Shown here: in pieces, positions 8,249-17,159 of the stretch | Numbering within the stretch: position 1 is the stretch's first letter | Layout of the letters: the number at the start of each line of letters is the position of its first letter | Assembly (NCBI GenBank): GCA_038749025.1 | Contig: JBCDIL010000001.1 | Span: 124,001-188,000 of the forward strand | DNA length: 64,000 nt | DNA from: JBCAXA01 sp038749025 | GTDB taxonomy: Bacteria; Pseudomonadota; Gammaproteobacteria; Steroidobacterales; Woeseiaceae | Reading direction: 5' to 3' | Position numbers and translations under genes: made by a program | The notes under the pieces: generated by a model | Databases searched by the model: none | What the model was told of the DNA's origin: nothing | The model's input: the letters and a program-made list of their open reading frames with translations, nothing else

Positions 8249-9804
8249 GCGAAACGATGTTCGGTACCGCTTATCGTCTTGTTGTCGCCGGACTGCTCGC
8301 CGTTGCTTTTGCCGCACCGGCGCATGCGCAGCTGTCGAGGCTGGTAATGCCCGGAAAAACAGTCGAAGCACACGCCGAGTTCGAAAACGACTGTGGCGCC
8401 TGTCATTCCGGTAACAGCGAAGCCGTTCAGGACGCGTTGTGCTTAGATTGCCATACGGCGGTTGGCACCGATATCGAAACTGAACAGGGATTTCACGGTC
8501 GTTTCGAGGCGGCGGTACGCAATACATGCGTGAGCTGCCACAGCGACCACCTCGGCCGAGACGCCGATATCGTCGGCTTGGATGGCGGCACGTTTACCCA
8601 CCGTTTCACCGATTTCCCATTGGCCGGCGCCCACGCGAGCGCACCCTGCGGGGCTTGTCACACGCCTAGCACACCGCATCGCGACGCATCGACCGCCTGT
8701 GTTGACTGCCACCGCGATGATGACGCCCACCGCGGCGGTTTGGGTGAGTCCTGCGGCGACTGCCACGACTCGTTACTGTGGTCTAACGTGACGTTCGACC
8801 ACAGCGCGTTTGGTTTCAATCTCGTCGGTGGCCACGCTGGCGTCGCCTGCCAGGATTGCCACCGCGATTACCAATTTGATCAAGCACCGACCAGCTGTAA
8901 TGGTTGCCACGCTGTCGATGACGTGCATGCCGGCAGCAAGGGATCGAACTGCGGTAGTTGTCATTCGGTTAATACCTGGTCGGGCATCAGCTTCAACCAC
9001 TTCGCCGAGACAGGTTTCGCGTTGACCGCGGGGCATGGCGGACTCGCCTGCGAGGCTTGTCACTCACAACCCGACTACAAAGATGCAGAGTCCGATTGCG
9101 TCAGCTGTCACGCGGCTGACGATCATCACCAAGGCCGAAACGGCGCAGTCTGCAACGACTGTCACAACACAACTGCCTGGTCCAATTACGACTTCGACCA
9201 CGCCTCGACCGGTTTTGACTTGGTCGGCCAGCACGCTGATGTCACCTGCACCGGTTGCCACCGCGAGGCGAAGGCAGCCGACGCACCAACGGAGTGTATC
9301 GGTTGCCACGTCGCCGATGACGTACATACCGGCCAGCTTGGTACTGACTGTGCGAGTTGCCACGAGGCGTCAGGATGGGCTGCCTCGTTAAGCTTTGACC
9401 ACGACTTAAGCGCGTTTCCGTTGATTGGGTTACATGCGACGACCGCATGCGGTGCTTGTCATGAATCGCACCGATTCCATGACGCCGGTACCGCCTGTAT
9501 CGATTGTCATGCGAATGACGACCCACACGAAGGAAGCCTCGGTGAGAATTGTGCAAGCTGCCACAACGCCAATGACTGGGGCGTTTGGTCGTTCGATCAC
9601 AACACGCAAACCGACTTCCCATTGACCGGCTCGCACGCAAGCACTGACTGCGGCGGATGTCATGGCGATCCAGACGTCGCGCTGTCCGCAACGCCGACGG
9701 AGTGCGTAGCCTGCCATCGGCGCGACGATCCGCATGGCGGTGAGTTTGGCCCGCGCTGCGATCAGTGCCACACAACCGGTAGTTTCTCGGAGCGTCGGCA
9801 ATGA
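8245..9804 (+). CDS. Periplasmic multiheme c-type cytochrome, 21 CxxCH motifs
   Basis: 519 residues from ATG 8245 (ATGA overlap with the preceding gene). The Sec signal peptide ends PAHAQ. I count 21 CxxCH heme-attachment motifs. They come in a repeating ~70-residue unit: two or three CxxCH, then a W...FDH..tgF.L.G.HA...C..CH block seen six times. Dense heme packing of this type makes a molecular wire. With no other domain, it is most simply a periplasm-spanning electron carrier between the membrane di-heme protein and the barrel encoded two genes on. The spacing resembles the doubled-CXXCH cytochromes of metal-reducing bacteria more than MtrA, which has 10 hemes. Confidence 0.93.
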   Translation: MSETMFGTAYRLVVAGLLAVAFAAPAHAQLSRLVMPGKTVEAHAEFENDCGACHSGNSEAVQDALCLDCHTAVGTDIETEQGFHGRFEAAVRNTCVSCHSDHLGRDADIVGLDGGTFTHRFTDFPLAGAHASAPCGACHTPSTPHRDASTACVDCHRDDDAHRGGLGESCGDCHDSLLWSNVTFDHSAFGFNLVGGHAGVACQDCHRDYQFDQAPTSCNGCHAVDDVHAGSKGSNCGSCHSVNTWSGISFNHFAETGFALTAGHGGLACEACHSQPDYKDAESDCVSCHAADDHHQGRNGAVCNDCHNTTAWSNYDFDHASTGFDLVGQHADVTCTGCHREAKAADAPTECIGCHVADDVHTGQLGTDCASCHEASGWAASLSFDHDLSAFPLIGLHATTACGACHESHRFHDAGTACIDCHANDDPHEGSLGENCASCHNANDWGVWSFDHNTQTDFPLTGSHASTDCGGCHGDPDVALSATPTECVACHRRDDPHGGEFGPRCDQCHTTGSFSERRQ

Positions 9805-10481
9805 TGAGAGCGTTACCACTGCTGCTGCTACTCGTCGCATCGCTAGCGAATGCACAGAGCATTATCCGCTCAGATTTCGATCACGACACGACCAGTTTCC
9901 GGCTCGAGGGCAGTCATACGGTAGCGCAGTGCGCCGATTGTCACGGGCGCGGTATCTTCTCAGGTACACCGCAAACTTGTGACGGCTGCCATACGACGGT
10001 GAGTCAGGTTAGGGCGAGTGCGAAGCCCGCGTTCCATATCCAGAGCTCCAATACCTGCGAGAGCTGCCATACCGAGTTCGCCTGGATCCCGGTGCAACGC
10101 GTTGACCACGAAGAGGTCATCGGGAGCTGCCAAAGCTGTCACAACAATCGAGTCGCAGCTGGTAAGCCGCGAAATCACATTCCGACGAATGCCGACTGCG
10201 ACGTTTGCCACCGCACGTCCGTTTTCGAGCTCGCCATATTCAGCCACGATGGCATCGTCGCCGGTTGCGTCGGCTGTCACAACAACGTGATCGTGGCTGG
10301 CAAACCTGCCGACCACATACCGGCTCCTGACACCTGCGAGGACTGCCACAACGTTAACTCGTGGTCTTTCCTGATGACATTGCCGCGTCCCCAGGCCACT
10401 CGCCAATCGATTGCGCTCCTAGATGGACCGTTCGCGTTGCGGGCACCCGCCCATAGCGGCAGATCGGAGGGACAGCAGTGA
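9801..10481 (+). CDS. Multiheme c-type cytochrome, 7 CxxCH motifs
   Basis: 226 residues, with start overlapping the previous stop (ATGATGA; ATG 9804 is an alternative). The signal peptide ends SLANA. There are seven CxxCH motifs. The first block (FDHDTTSFRLEGSH...CADCH) repeats the unit of the 21-heme protein. The second half is two copies of a C..CHNN..AGKP..HIP...C..CH unit known from extracellular or filamentous-type cytochrome proteins. The last ~45 residues have no heme motif and look unstructured. It probably passes electrons between the large cytochrome and the barrel. Its stop overlaps the next GTG start by 4 bp. Confidence 0.9.
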   Translation: MMRALPLLLLLVASLANAQSIIRSDFDHDTTSFRLEGSHTVAQCADCHGRGIFSGTPQTCDGCHTTVSQVRASAKPAFHIQSSNTCESCHTEFAWIPVQRVDHEEVIGSCQSCHNNRVAAGKPRNHIPTNADCDVCHRTSVFELAIFSHDGIVAGCVGCHNNVIVAGKPADHIPAPDTCEDCHNVNSWSFLMTLPRPQATRQSIALLDGPFALRAPAHSGRSEGQQ

Positions 10482-13033
10482 TCGCGCACCGCTCGTTCGC
10501 TCGCATCGCGACGTTCGCGATAGTCGGCGCAATACTCGCCGCACCCGCGAGCGCACAGTTCCTCATCGAAGGGCAAGCCATCGAGAATATTCTCGTTTCA
10601 AAACAAGATGATGAAGCGATTGTTCGGATCCTCCCAACCTGTCGTATGCGCTATCTCGTACACTCGCCCCCGAAGGGCGGCTCAAGCGTCAGAATTCGCG
10701 TCACACTCGGTCGCGATTGCGCCGATTCATTCGATACGACCGTCACAGAGAGCTTTGAGCCAGCCGGGCGCGGCACAGCTAGCCTCATCAACGTGACCTT
10801 CGACGCAGTGAGCCGCTGGAACGGCAATATAACGCTCAACTTTTCCCGACCCCGGACGTTCACCGTCGCCCCCGGGGACAACGGCTGGATTGAAGTTCGG
10901 CTCGATGACAGCCGTGAAGCCGTTGAGTTCGCCGATGCGGTGCCTGATCCGTTGCCGCAAGCCCCACCACCCGTCACAACACCGGCGGAGCGAATCGACA
11001 ACAAACGTGCGCGCGGCCCTGCTGCCAATCTCGGGCCGTCGCTCGGTAGCAGTTGGGGCGATGATGGCGAGATCGTCGCCATTCACGTGGGGATCTTCGA
11101 TGAACCCCGCGACGCGCTACTGGTGCTGCTGAGCGAGTTTCCCGATTTGTCGGTCACAACGCGAACCTTAAGCGTCGGTGGACGAGAATGGACCGAGGTA
11201 TTGGTCGGTCCGTACACCGACTCGGAAAAAGCGGCAGCGGCATGGCAGCCCTTGCAGAGACGCTTCCCGGATAGTTGGATCCGCATCGTGCCGCAGTTCG
11301 ACGGCGATATTCCCGATCGTGACGCACTCGTCAACAACGGCGCCGTCGCAACCAGCGTCATCGACGGGCAGACATTGTCGGCCGCCGCTTTAGCCGAACG
11401 TATGCGACTCGCGCGTGACGCGATGTTGGCGCAAAACTACGGCTTGGCCATCGAAAATTACCGCGGTGTTTTGGCCGTGGACTCCCATGACCAGCGCGCA
11501 ACGGCACGCGAGTACCTCGGCGTTGCGTTCGAGCGCAACCAACAACTGCGCGAAGCCGAAGCGGAGTACCGCGCTTGGTTGGTGGAATTTGGCGATACCG
11601 ATAGCGAAGGTCGAGACCGAGTTAGCGCGCGCCTTACCGGATTAGAGAGCGCGGCGGACGAGCCACAAAGTGGCACGTTCGCGATTGTCGCCGATAACCG
11701 AGCCGCACCACGAACCTCTTGGCGCGGTGGCATTTCGCAGGTATTCCGGCGCGATGTCTCGCAGTTCGTTGACGACGGTGACGGTCGCTTGACCGCATCA
11801 GCACTCTATAACTATGCGGATATCGCGGTATCACGTCGCGGTGATCGGTTTGACTCGTTAGCGCGCTTCTCGGGCAGTTTTGTCTTCGATGCGAACAACG
11901 AAGCCCGTCTGAGTCGGGACCTCGGTTGGGTATCGGATGCTTTTCTCCGGGTTAGCGACACCGAATGGGGCATCGACGCCACGGTCGGTCGGCAACGGGC
12001 GAACGGAACCGGTGTGTTGACCCGTTTTGATGGTTTGAACGTCGACTATCGTTGGCGCGACGGTATTACAGTTGGGGGAGTCGTTGGTATCCCTATCGAT
12101 ACAGCTCGCTACGCTGGCAACCGCAACCGCCTGCTCTATGGTGGCAACGTCGATTTCTCTGGCGTCTTGCCGGGCATCGATGCAAGTCTTTATGCCATTG
12201 CGCAAACCGTTGACGGACTCTCCGATCGCGAGGCTGTTGGCGCGGAAGTGTTCTACGCGAATGGGGTTCTCTCAGCGACGGCGCTGGTCGACTACGACGT
12301 GTCATACAACGTCCTGAATTCCTTCTTGGTGAGCTCCGACTGGCAAATTAACGATATGTTGTCGCTTAATGCCATGGTTGAAGTGGGCCGAAATCCGGCC
12401 GTCACAACCCGAAACGCATTGGCGGGACAGACGGCACGGACCGTAGACGATCTACTTGGCAGTTTCCGCGAAGGCCAAATCCGAACGCTCGCCCTCGATC
12501 GAACGCCCGAGGCCTCCAACTTTGCGCTGGGCGCCAACTACGCGTGGTCAGACCGTACCCAGGTGTCGGTCGATTTCGCCTCGCGCGAGACCGATGCAGC
12601 ACCGGCCTCCGGCGGTGCCGCGGCGATTCCGGCCACCGGACGGCAAACATGGTTGATTGGCACGCTGACGACGACCAGCCTGTGGCGAAACGGCGATCTA
12701 TCGCGCGTACAAGTTCGCCTTGACGATACGCAGACACAGTCAGCGACGCGGCTAACGCTCGAAACCCGAATCCCCGTCGGCGGCTTTCGCGTCAACCCGC
12801 TAATTCACGTTATTCAGCGCGACCTTATCAGCGACGGCTCCGAGCAGTTGATCATCGAGCCGATCGTTCGCGTGTTCTACCGCTGGCACGATCACTTATT
12901 GTTTGAACTCGAGGCAGGCGGCCGCTATTCAAGCCGCGAGCTAGCACCCGGCGTCTTCGACCCGTTCATTACCGATGGCGAGGAAGAGCTGCTGGGTTCC
13001 TATATCAACATCGGCTATCGGTGGGAGTTCTAA
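10478..13033 (+). CDS. Outer-membrane beta-barrel protein with SPOR and TPR domains
   Basis: 851 residues. The GTG start overlaps the upstream stop (GTGA) and has GGAGG 7 bp before it. The signal peptide ends APASA. Residues ~30-150 form a beta-rich domain of unknown type, 195-268 a SPOR domain (EIVAIHVGIFDEPRDAL...EVLVGPYTDSEKA), and 305-375 a TPR region. From ~415 to the end, alternating amphipathic strands finish with the C-terminal aromatic signature GYRWEF of outer-membrane barrels. Directly after two multiheme cytochromes, it is a candidate for the porin sleeve of an electron conduit, although MtrB-type porins have no SPOR or TPR part. A role anchoring to peptidoglycan via SPOR is inference. 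Confidence 0.8.
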   Translation: MIAHRSFARIATFAIVGAILAAPASAQFLIEGQAIENILVSKQDDEAIVRILPTCRMRYLVHSPPKGGSSVRIRVTLGRDCADSFDTTVTESFEPAGRGTASLINVTFDAVSRWNGNITLNFSRPRTFTVAPGDNGWIEVRLDDSREAVEFADAVPDPLPQAPPPVTTPAERIDNKRARGPAANLGPSLGSSWGDDGEIVAIHVGIFDEPRDALLVLLSEFPDLSVTTRTLSVGGREWTEVLVGPYTDSEKAAAAWQPLQRRFPDSWIRIVPQFDGDIPDRDALVNNGAVATSVIDGQTLSAAALAERMRLARDAMLAQNYGLAIENYRGVLAVDSHDQRATAREYLGVAFERNQQLREAEAEYRAWLVEFGDTDSEGRDRVSARLTGLESAADEPQSGTFAIVADNRAAPRTSWRGGISQVFRRDVSQFVDDGDGRLTASALYNYADIAVSRRGDRFDSLARFSGSFVFDANNEARLSRDLGWVSDAFLRVSDTEWGIDATVGRQRANGTGVLTRFDGLNVDYRWRDGITVGGVVGIPIDTARYAGNRNRLLYGGNVDFSGVLPGIDASLYAIAQTVDGLSDREAVGAEVFYANGVLSATALVDYDVSYNVLNSFLVSSDWQINDMLSLNAMVEVGRNPAVTTRNALAGQTARTVDDLLGSFREGQIRTLALDRTPEASNFALGANYAWSDRTQVSVDFASRETDAAPASGGAAAIPATGRQTWLIGTLTTTSLWRNGDLSRVQVRLDDTQTQSATRLTLETRIPVGGFRVNPLIHVIQRDLISDGSEQLIIEPIVRVFYRWHDHLLFELEAGGRYSSRELAPGVFDPFITDGEEELLGSYINIGYRWEF

Positions 13034-13034
13034 C

Positions 13035-13586
13035 GTGTCTGTGCGAAACGTTGTACTGATGGTGACATTGATGCTCGGTGCATGTGGCGCACAAACCCGC
13101 CTACTCGACGAAGTGGATACGGGCGGCGGCGTTACCCACATTAAGCCGCAGAAGCCGCTGACGTTTGTCGCAAAGCAGCCAGGCTACGCGGTTCCCGGGG
13201 CAGACTATGTCTTTGTCGCTCCGGTGGGGGTCAGCCGCCGCGGGCGACTCAAGCACTACTTGTGGCTCGGCGCTCGCTCGACAGTCGATCGAAAGTTCAT
13301 TGGTGTCAGTGCACCCACCGTCGACTCGATTATCGTTGTCGCCGACGAGCAACCGATACAACTTGATCTCGAGCCGTGGGCAACCGCATCGGAAGCTCCT
13401 GCGTTTACGCCAGGATTGTTCGTCACCGATACGCTCGCCGCACGCGTAACGACGAGCCAACTCAATTGGCTGGCGAAAGCCGCTCGCGTCAGCATCGTTC
13501 TGGTCGATAGCAACGGTCGTGAAACACGATTCGATGTCGATGAAGACACGCGCGCGCTATTTGGTGCATTCAGCGGTTCTCAATAG
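13035..13586 (+). CDS. Lipoprotein, last gene of multiheme operon
   Basis: 183 residues from GTG 13035, only 1 bp after the barrel stop; GTG 13041 is an alternative. The lipoprotein signal has lipobox LMLGAC. No CxxCH and no recognised domain. The mature part looks beta-rich (PGADYVFVAPVGVSRRGRLKHYLWLGA). A +2 Gly after the Cys is consistent with outer-membrane sorting. By position it may be an accessory subunit of the barrel, but the function is unknown. I see no clear terminator after it. Confidence 0.75.
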   Translation: MSVRNVVLMVTLMLGACGAQTRLLDEVDTGGGVTHIKPQKPLTFVAKQPGYAVPGADYVFVAPVGVSRRGRLKHYLWLGARSTVDRKFIGVSAPTVDSIIVVADEQPIQLDLEPWATASEAPAFTPGLFVTDTLAARVTTSQLNWLAKAARVSIVLVDSNGRETRFDVDEDTRALFGAFSGSQ

Positions 13587-13882
13587 GACTTATGTTCGTC
13601 TGTCGTCGCTAAACGCCGACGGGTCGTTTTGCGCAAACAACAACAGCTTGCTCTTCTCGGTGTCTGTAAACAGCGACGAAATTTGGCACAAAGCGCACAG
13701 AAACATCTGATTTTCAAAACTGCGTCGCAAAAAAATAAGGGCTGGTAAAGGTTATGTCACGTACGCGTTTGACACGCGCCGAGCATGGCTATCGTTCGTG
13801 GCAACGACTAAGACGATGGCTGGCGGTTTTGCAGTGAGAGCTGCGGCAAGGATCAGCGCATAAACCTACGAGGCGAAAGGAC
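13587..13882. other. Intergenic region after the multiheme operon
   Basis: About 296 bp. It separates the conduit operon from the first cytochrome/DUF1501 locus and must hold that locus's promoter. No strong hairpin and no CRP-like site was found; the ATGTCACG near 13754 lacks a matching left half-site. Confidence 0.4.
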
Positions 13883-16800
13883 ATGGGGAACCGAAACTCA
13901 CGTCGCGGCGTACACGTCGCGTTGCTGTTTGTTGCAGGACTCGTACTCGCGGGCTGCGAAATCGAAGGTGAAAACCTCGAGGACACGCAGGTCGATGGCG
14001 GCTCGAATACCGGTGGCGGTGGCTCCACCGGCGGCGGTGGCGGCTCCACCGGCGGCGGTGGCGGTGGCGGTAGCACACCCGCACCCGTCGCCGTACAGGC
14101 ACCGGGCGCAGTAAACCAAGAGGCGACTGGCGCGCAAACGATGGTCGCTCTCGGAACACCCCAAGCGACCGGCGGTGATGGTTCTTACACATTCGCGAAC
14201 GATGCGCCCGCTGGCAACATGTTCCCACTGGGCAATACAACAGTTACCTGGACCGCTACTGATGGCGCCGGGGCGAATGGCTCAGCGACTCAAGTGGTCA
14301 CCGTCACCGATACGACCGCCCCAACGATCAGCGGTCTCGTCAACGTGCAAACGCCCTCCACCGGTATGTTGACGCCTATCACGTTGCAAGTCCCGGCCGT
14401 GGCGGATTTGGTTGATCCCAACCCAACGATGTCGAACGATGCCCCAGCCGCTGGCTACCCGATGGGTATGACCGTCGTTACGTGGACGGCTACCGACACG
14501 AGCGGTAACGCTGCAACCGCTCAGCAAACCGTAACAGTCACTGCGCCGAATGCGGGGCCATTGACGCTGACAGCGCCCGCTAACGTTACTAGCGAAGCGA
14601 CCGCACAGCTCAGCAACCCGGCGCTTGGTATGGCGACAGCGAGCGGTGGACAAGGCCAGCTGAATATTACGAATAACGCGCCTGCTGGCGGGTTTCCGGT
14701 TGGTACAACGACCGTTGTATGGACGGTTACCGACGCCGCTAACGCAATGCAAACTGCCAATCAAACGGTAACGATCACCGATACGACGGCGCCGACGATT
14801 ACCGCACCGGCGAACGTAACGGTTGATCAGAACGGCAACCCGACACCGGTCACACTTGGTAATCCAACCGTTAACGATTTAGCGGACCCTGCGCCGACCG
14901 TAACGAACAATGCCCCGGCGGGCGGTTTTCCGGTTGGCTCGACTAACGTCACGTGGACGGCGACCGATGCCAGTGGTAACCAGGCGACGGCCATTCAAAC
15001 CGTAACGGTCAACATGGCAGCACCGCCTCCGACCTGTTCGTCGCTGCAGCCAGAGTTCGCAGCCACCGTTTACCCGGTGCTCAACGATCCGGCGAACTGC
15101 GGCAGCTGTCACACACCACCGAACATCGTGTCGACGGCCAACGGTTTCAACATCCTGGCCAATGATGCAGCCGGCTTCGAACTGTTCCGCGCGATCTCGA
15201 ATATTCGGATCAATGGCGAATCGAGCATGACCGTCAAAGCACTAGGCGGCGGAGCCCACGGTGGTGGTAACCGCTTCGCCGCGCAAGGCGCGTTTGATCC
15301 CGACTATATCGTTATCGAGGAATTCGTTGCGAAAGTGACGACTTGTACGGAAGACCCACCGACGTCGACAGCGACGATCGATAACGGCACGGGCTACGAG
15401 CAGCTCTACAAGACAACTATGTCGCTCGGTTCGCGGCCACCGTCACCGGCTGAGACGAACGCAATGGCCGCGCAAACCGACGAGTCCGGTATCGCGATGA
15501 TGCTCGACACGACCGTCGAGCAGCTGATGACGGAAGAATCGTTTTACGTGCGGCTCATGGAGATCTACAACGATGTCATGTTGACGGATCGGGATGCACG
15601 CGATACCGGCAACGTCGACGATCGCTTCGATCTCGACGCGTTCAGTCGTCGTGACTACTTTGAAGGCTTTAGCGGCGGCACGCGCAACGACCTTCGCGAG
15701 GACACAAACTACGGCTTCGCCCGCGCACCGCTGGAGCTTGTCCGCTACGTGGTCGAGAATGACTTACCGTTTACGGAAATCCTGACAGCCGATTACATGA
15801 TGGTTAATCCGTACTCGGCGACCATTCTTGGCGTCGATGCGGGCGACCCTTCGTTCCCATTCAGCTCCGACCAAGTTCGCGCCAATCACGATCGCGACGA
15901 TTTCCGCCGCGTTGACAGCATCATGCAAGACGCGCGAGCGTCAGCACCGTTACCGTTAGCCGGTGTGGTCGGCACACATGCGTGGCTAGCTCGTTATGAG
16001 TCGAGCAACACAAATGTGAACCGGCATCGAGCCAGTATGTTCTTCTACGACTTCCTCGGTGTTGATATCGAAGGTCTTGCCGCCCGCGACGGCCTTGATC
16101 TGGACAACGTGATCGGTGACGTGCCGACGTACGAAGACCCGCAGTGCACCGTCTGTCATAACGTCATGGACCCAATTGCAGGGCTGTTTAAGAACCGCGA
16201 GAACCGTGGCGAGTATCGGGGCGATGTTCGCTGGCACCACACACGCACGACCAACGGCGTACCGCGAATGCTTGCGCCGGGCATGTCGATGGACCCAGCC
16301 GACGAATTGCCAGCGGGTCGCTATGACAGTGCTCTGCAGTGGTTGATGGAACAAACCGCGAGTGATGATCGTTTTGCGAAGCAAACGGTACGGACGATGT
16401 TTGAGGCACTGACACGCATCGACTCAACCGCGCCATCAACGACGACATTCCTAACTGCTCTGAAAGACGACTTTGTCGCCGACGGATTTGACCTAAAAAA
16501 TCTGATTAAGGCTATCGTCCTAAGCGACTACTTCCTGGCACAAAATCTCGATCCCGCTGAGGACCCAGCGCAATTCGCTGACTTCGGTAGCGCTCGCCTT
16601 TTGACACCGGAAGAACTCGATCGTCGTATCACTAGCCTTATCGGCAACGGCTACGAGTGGGAAGGTCCAAACACGAATTCGGGCCTTGCCGTTGGCGGTC
16701 GGTATGCGCTTACTTACGGCGGCATCGACTCCGACGATGTGACTGTTCGCACAACTAACCCGAACTCACTGATCGACGGCACGCAGGAGCGAATTGCGGC

Positions 16801-17140
16801 ACAGATCGCTTGTGAGCGGGTTGCGCTGGAGCTTAATGGTGGCGCCGGTAATCTGTTTCCAAGTGTCGGAATAACGGATACACCGTCTAGCGACGAAGCT
16901 GCGATTCGCGCCAACATACAGCATTTGCACCGGCATTTGCTTGGCGAGGACTTAGCGACCGATTCAGCCGAAGTCGATGCGACGTATCAGTTGTTCGTTG
17001 ATGTTCGAGCAGCCGGCGAAACGTCGATTACCAACGACTGCCGCGGTGGCGGTGGCGGAACGGATAGCAACGGTACGGTGATACCTTGGATGGCTGTCGT
17101 CACCTATCTGTTGTCTGACTTCCGTTTCTTTTACGAATAA
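13883..17140 (+). CDS. HYR-repeat cytochrome c lipoprotein with Planctomycete-type (DUF1592/1588-like) domains
   Basis: 1085 residues. The lipoprotein signal has lipobox LAGC, followed by CEIEGENLEDT and a Gly/Ser-rich linker (residues ~40-65). Four HYR (Ig-like) repeats span ~66-378; each ends in a V.WT.TD..GN-like block. A cytochrome-type domain has CGSCH near residue 408. The long C-terminal half matches the Planctomycete PSD1 / DUF1592-1588-1585 architecture, with CTVCH at 755 inside the C..CH..MDP.AG signature. Such proteins are surface-exposed and nearly always encoded next to a DUF1501 partner, as here. Their biochemical role is not established. A paralogous, differently split version lies at 21581-25161. 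Confidence 0.85.
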   Translation: MGNRNSRRGVHVALLFVAGLVLAGCEIEGENLEDTQVDGGSNTGGGGSTGGGGGSTGGGGGGGSTPAPVAVQAPGAVNQEATGAQTMVALGTPQATGGDGSYTFANDAPAGNMFPLGNTTVTWTATDGAGANGSATQVVTVTDTTAPTISGLVNVQTPSTGMLTPITLQVPAVADLVDPNPTMSNDAPAAGYPMGMTVVTWTATDTSGNAATAQQTVTVTAPNAGPLTLTAPANVTSEATAQLSNPALGMATASGGQGQLNITNNAPAGGFPVGTTTVVWTVTDAANAMQTANQTVTITDTTAPTITAPANVTVDQNGNPTPVTLGNPTVNDLADPAPTVTNNAPAGGFPVGSTNVTWTATDASGNQATAIQTVTVNMAAPPPTCSSLQPEFAATVYPVLNDPANCGSCHTPPNIVSTANGFNILANDAAGFELFRAISNIRINGESSMTVKALGGGAHGGGNRFAAQGAFDPDYIVIEEFVAKVTTCTEDPPTSTATIDNGTGYEQLYKTTMSLGSRPPSPAETNAMAAQTDESGIAMMLDTTVEQLMTEESFYVRLMEIYNDVMLTDRDARDTGNVDDRFDLDAFSRRDYFEGFSGGTRNDLREDTNYGFARAPLELVRYVVENDLPFTEILTADYMMVNPYSATILGVDAGDPSFPFSSDQVRANHDRDDFRRVDSIMQDARASAPLPLAGVVGTHAWLARYESSNTNVNRHRASMFFYDFLGVDIEGLAARDGLDLDNVIGDVPTYEDPQCTVCHNVMDPIAGLFKNRENRGEYRGDVRWHHTRTTNGVPRMLAPGMSMDPADELPAGRYDSALQWLMEQTASDDRFAKQTVRTMFEALTRIDSTAPSTTTFLTALKDDFVADGFDLKNLIKAIVLSDYFLAQNLDPAEDPAQFADFGSARLLTPEELDRRITSLIGNGYEWEGPNTNSGLAVGGRYALTYGGIDSDDVTVRTTNPNSLIDGTQERIAAQIACERVALELNGGAGNLFPSVGITDTPSSDEAAIRANIQHLHRHLLGEDLATDSAEVDATYQLFVDVRAAGETSITNDCRGGGGGTDSNGTVIPWMAVVTYLLSDFRFFYE

Positions 17141-17159
17141 TCATCCGGAGCAACTGACG

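Noticed and set aside
10360..10481. Possible frameshift at the 3' end of the 7-heme cytochrome
   Set aside because: The last ~45 residues lack heme motifs, but no other frame restores a CxxCH, and the GTGA junction with the next gene fits the annotated frame.
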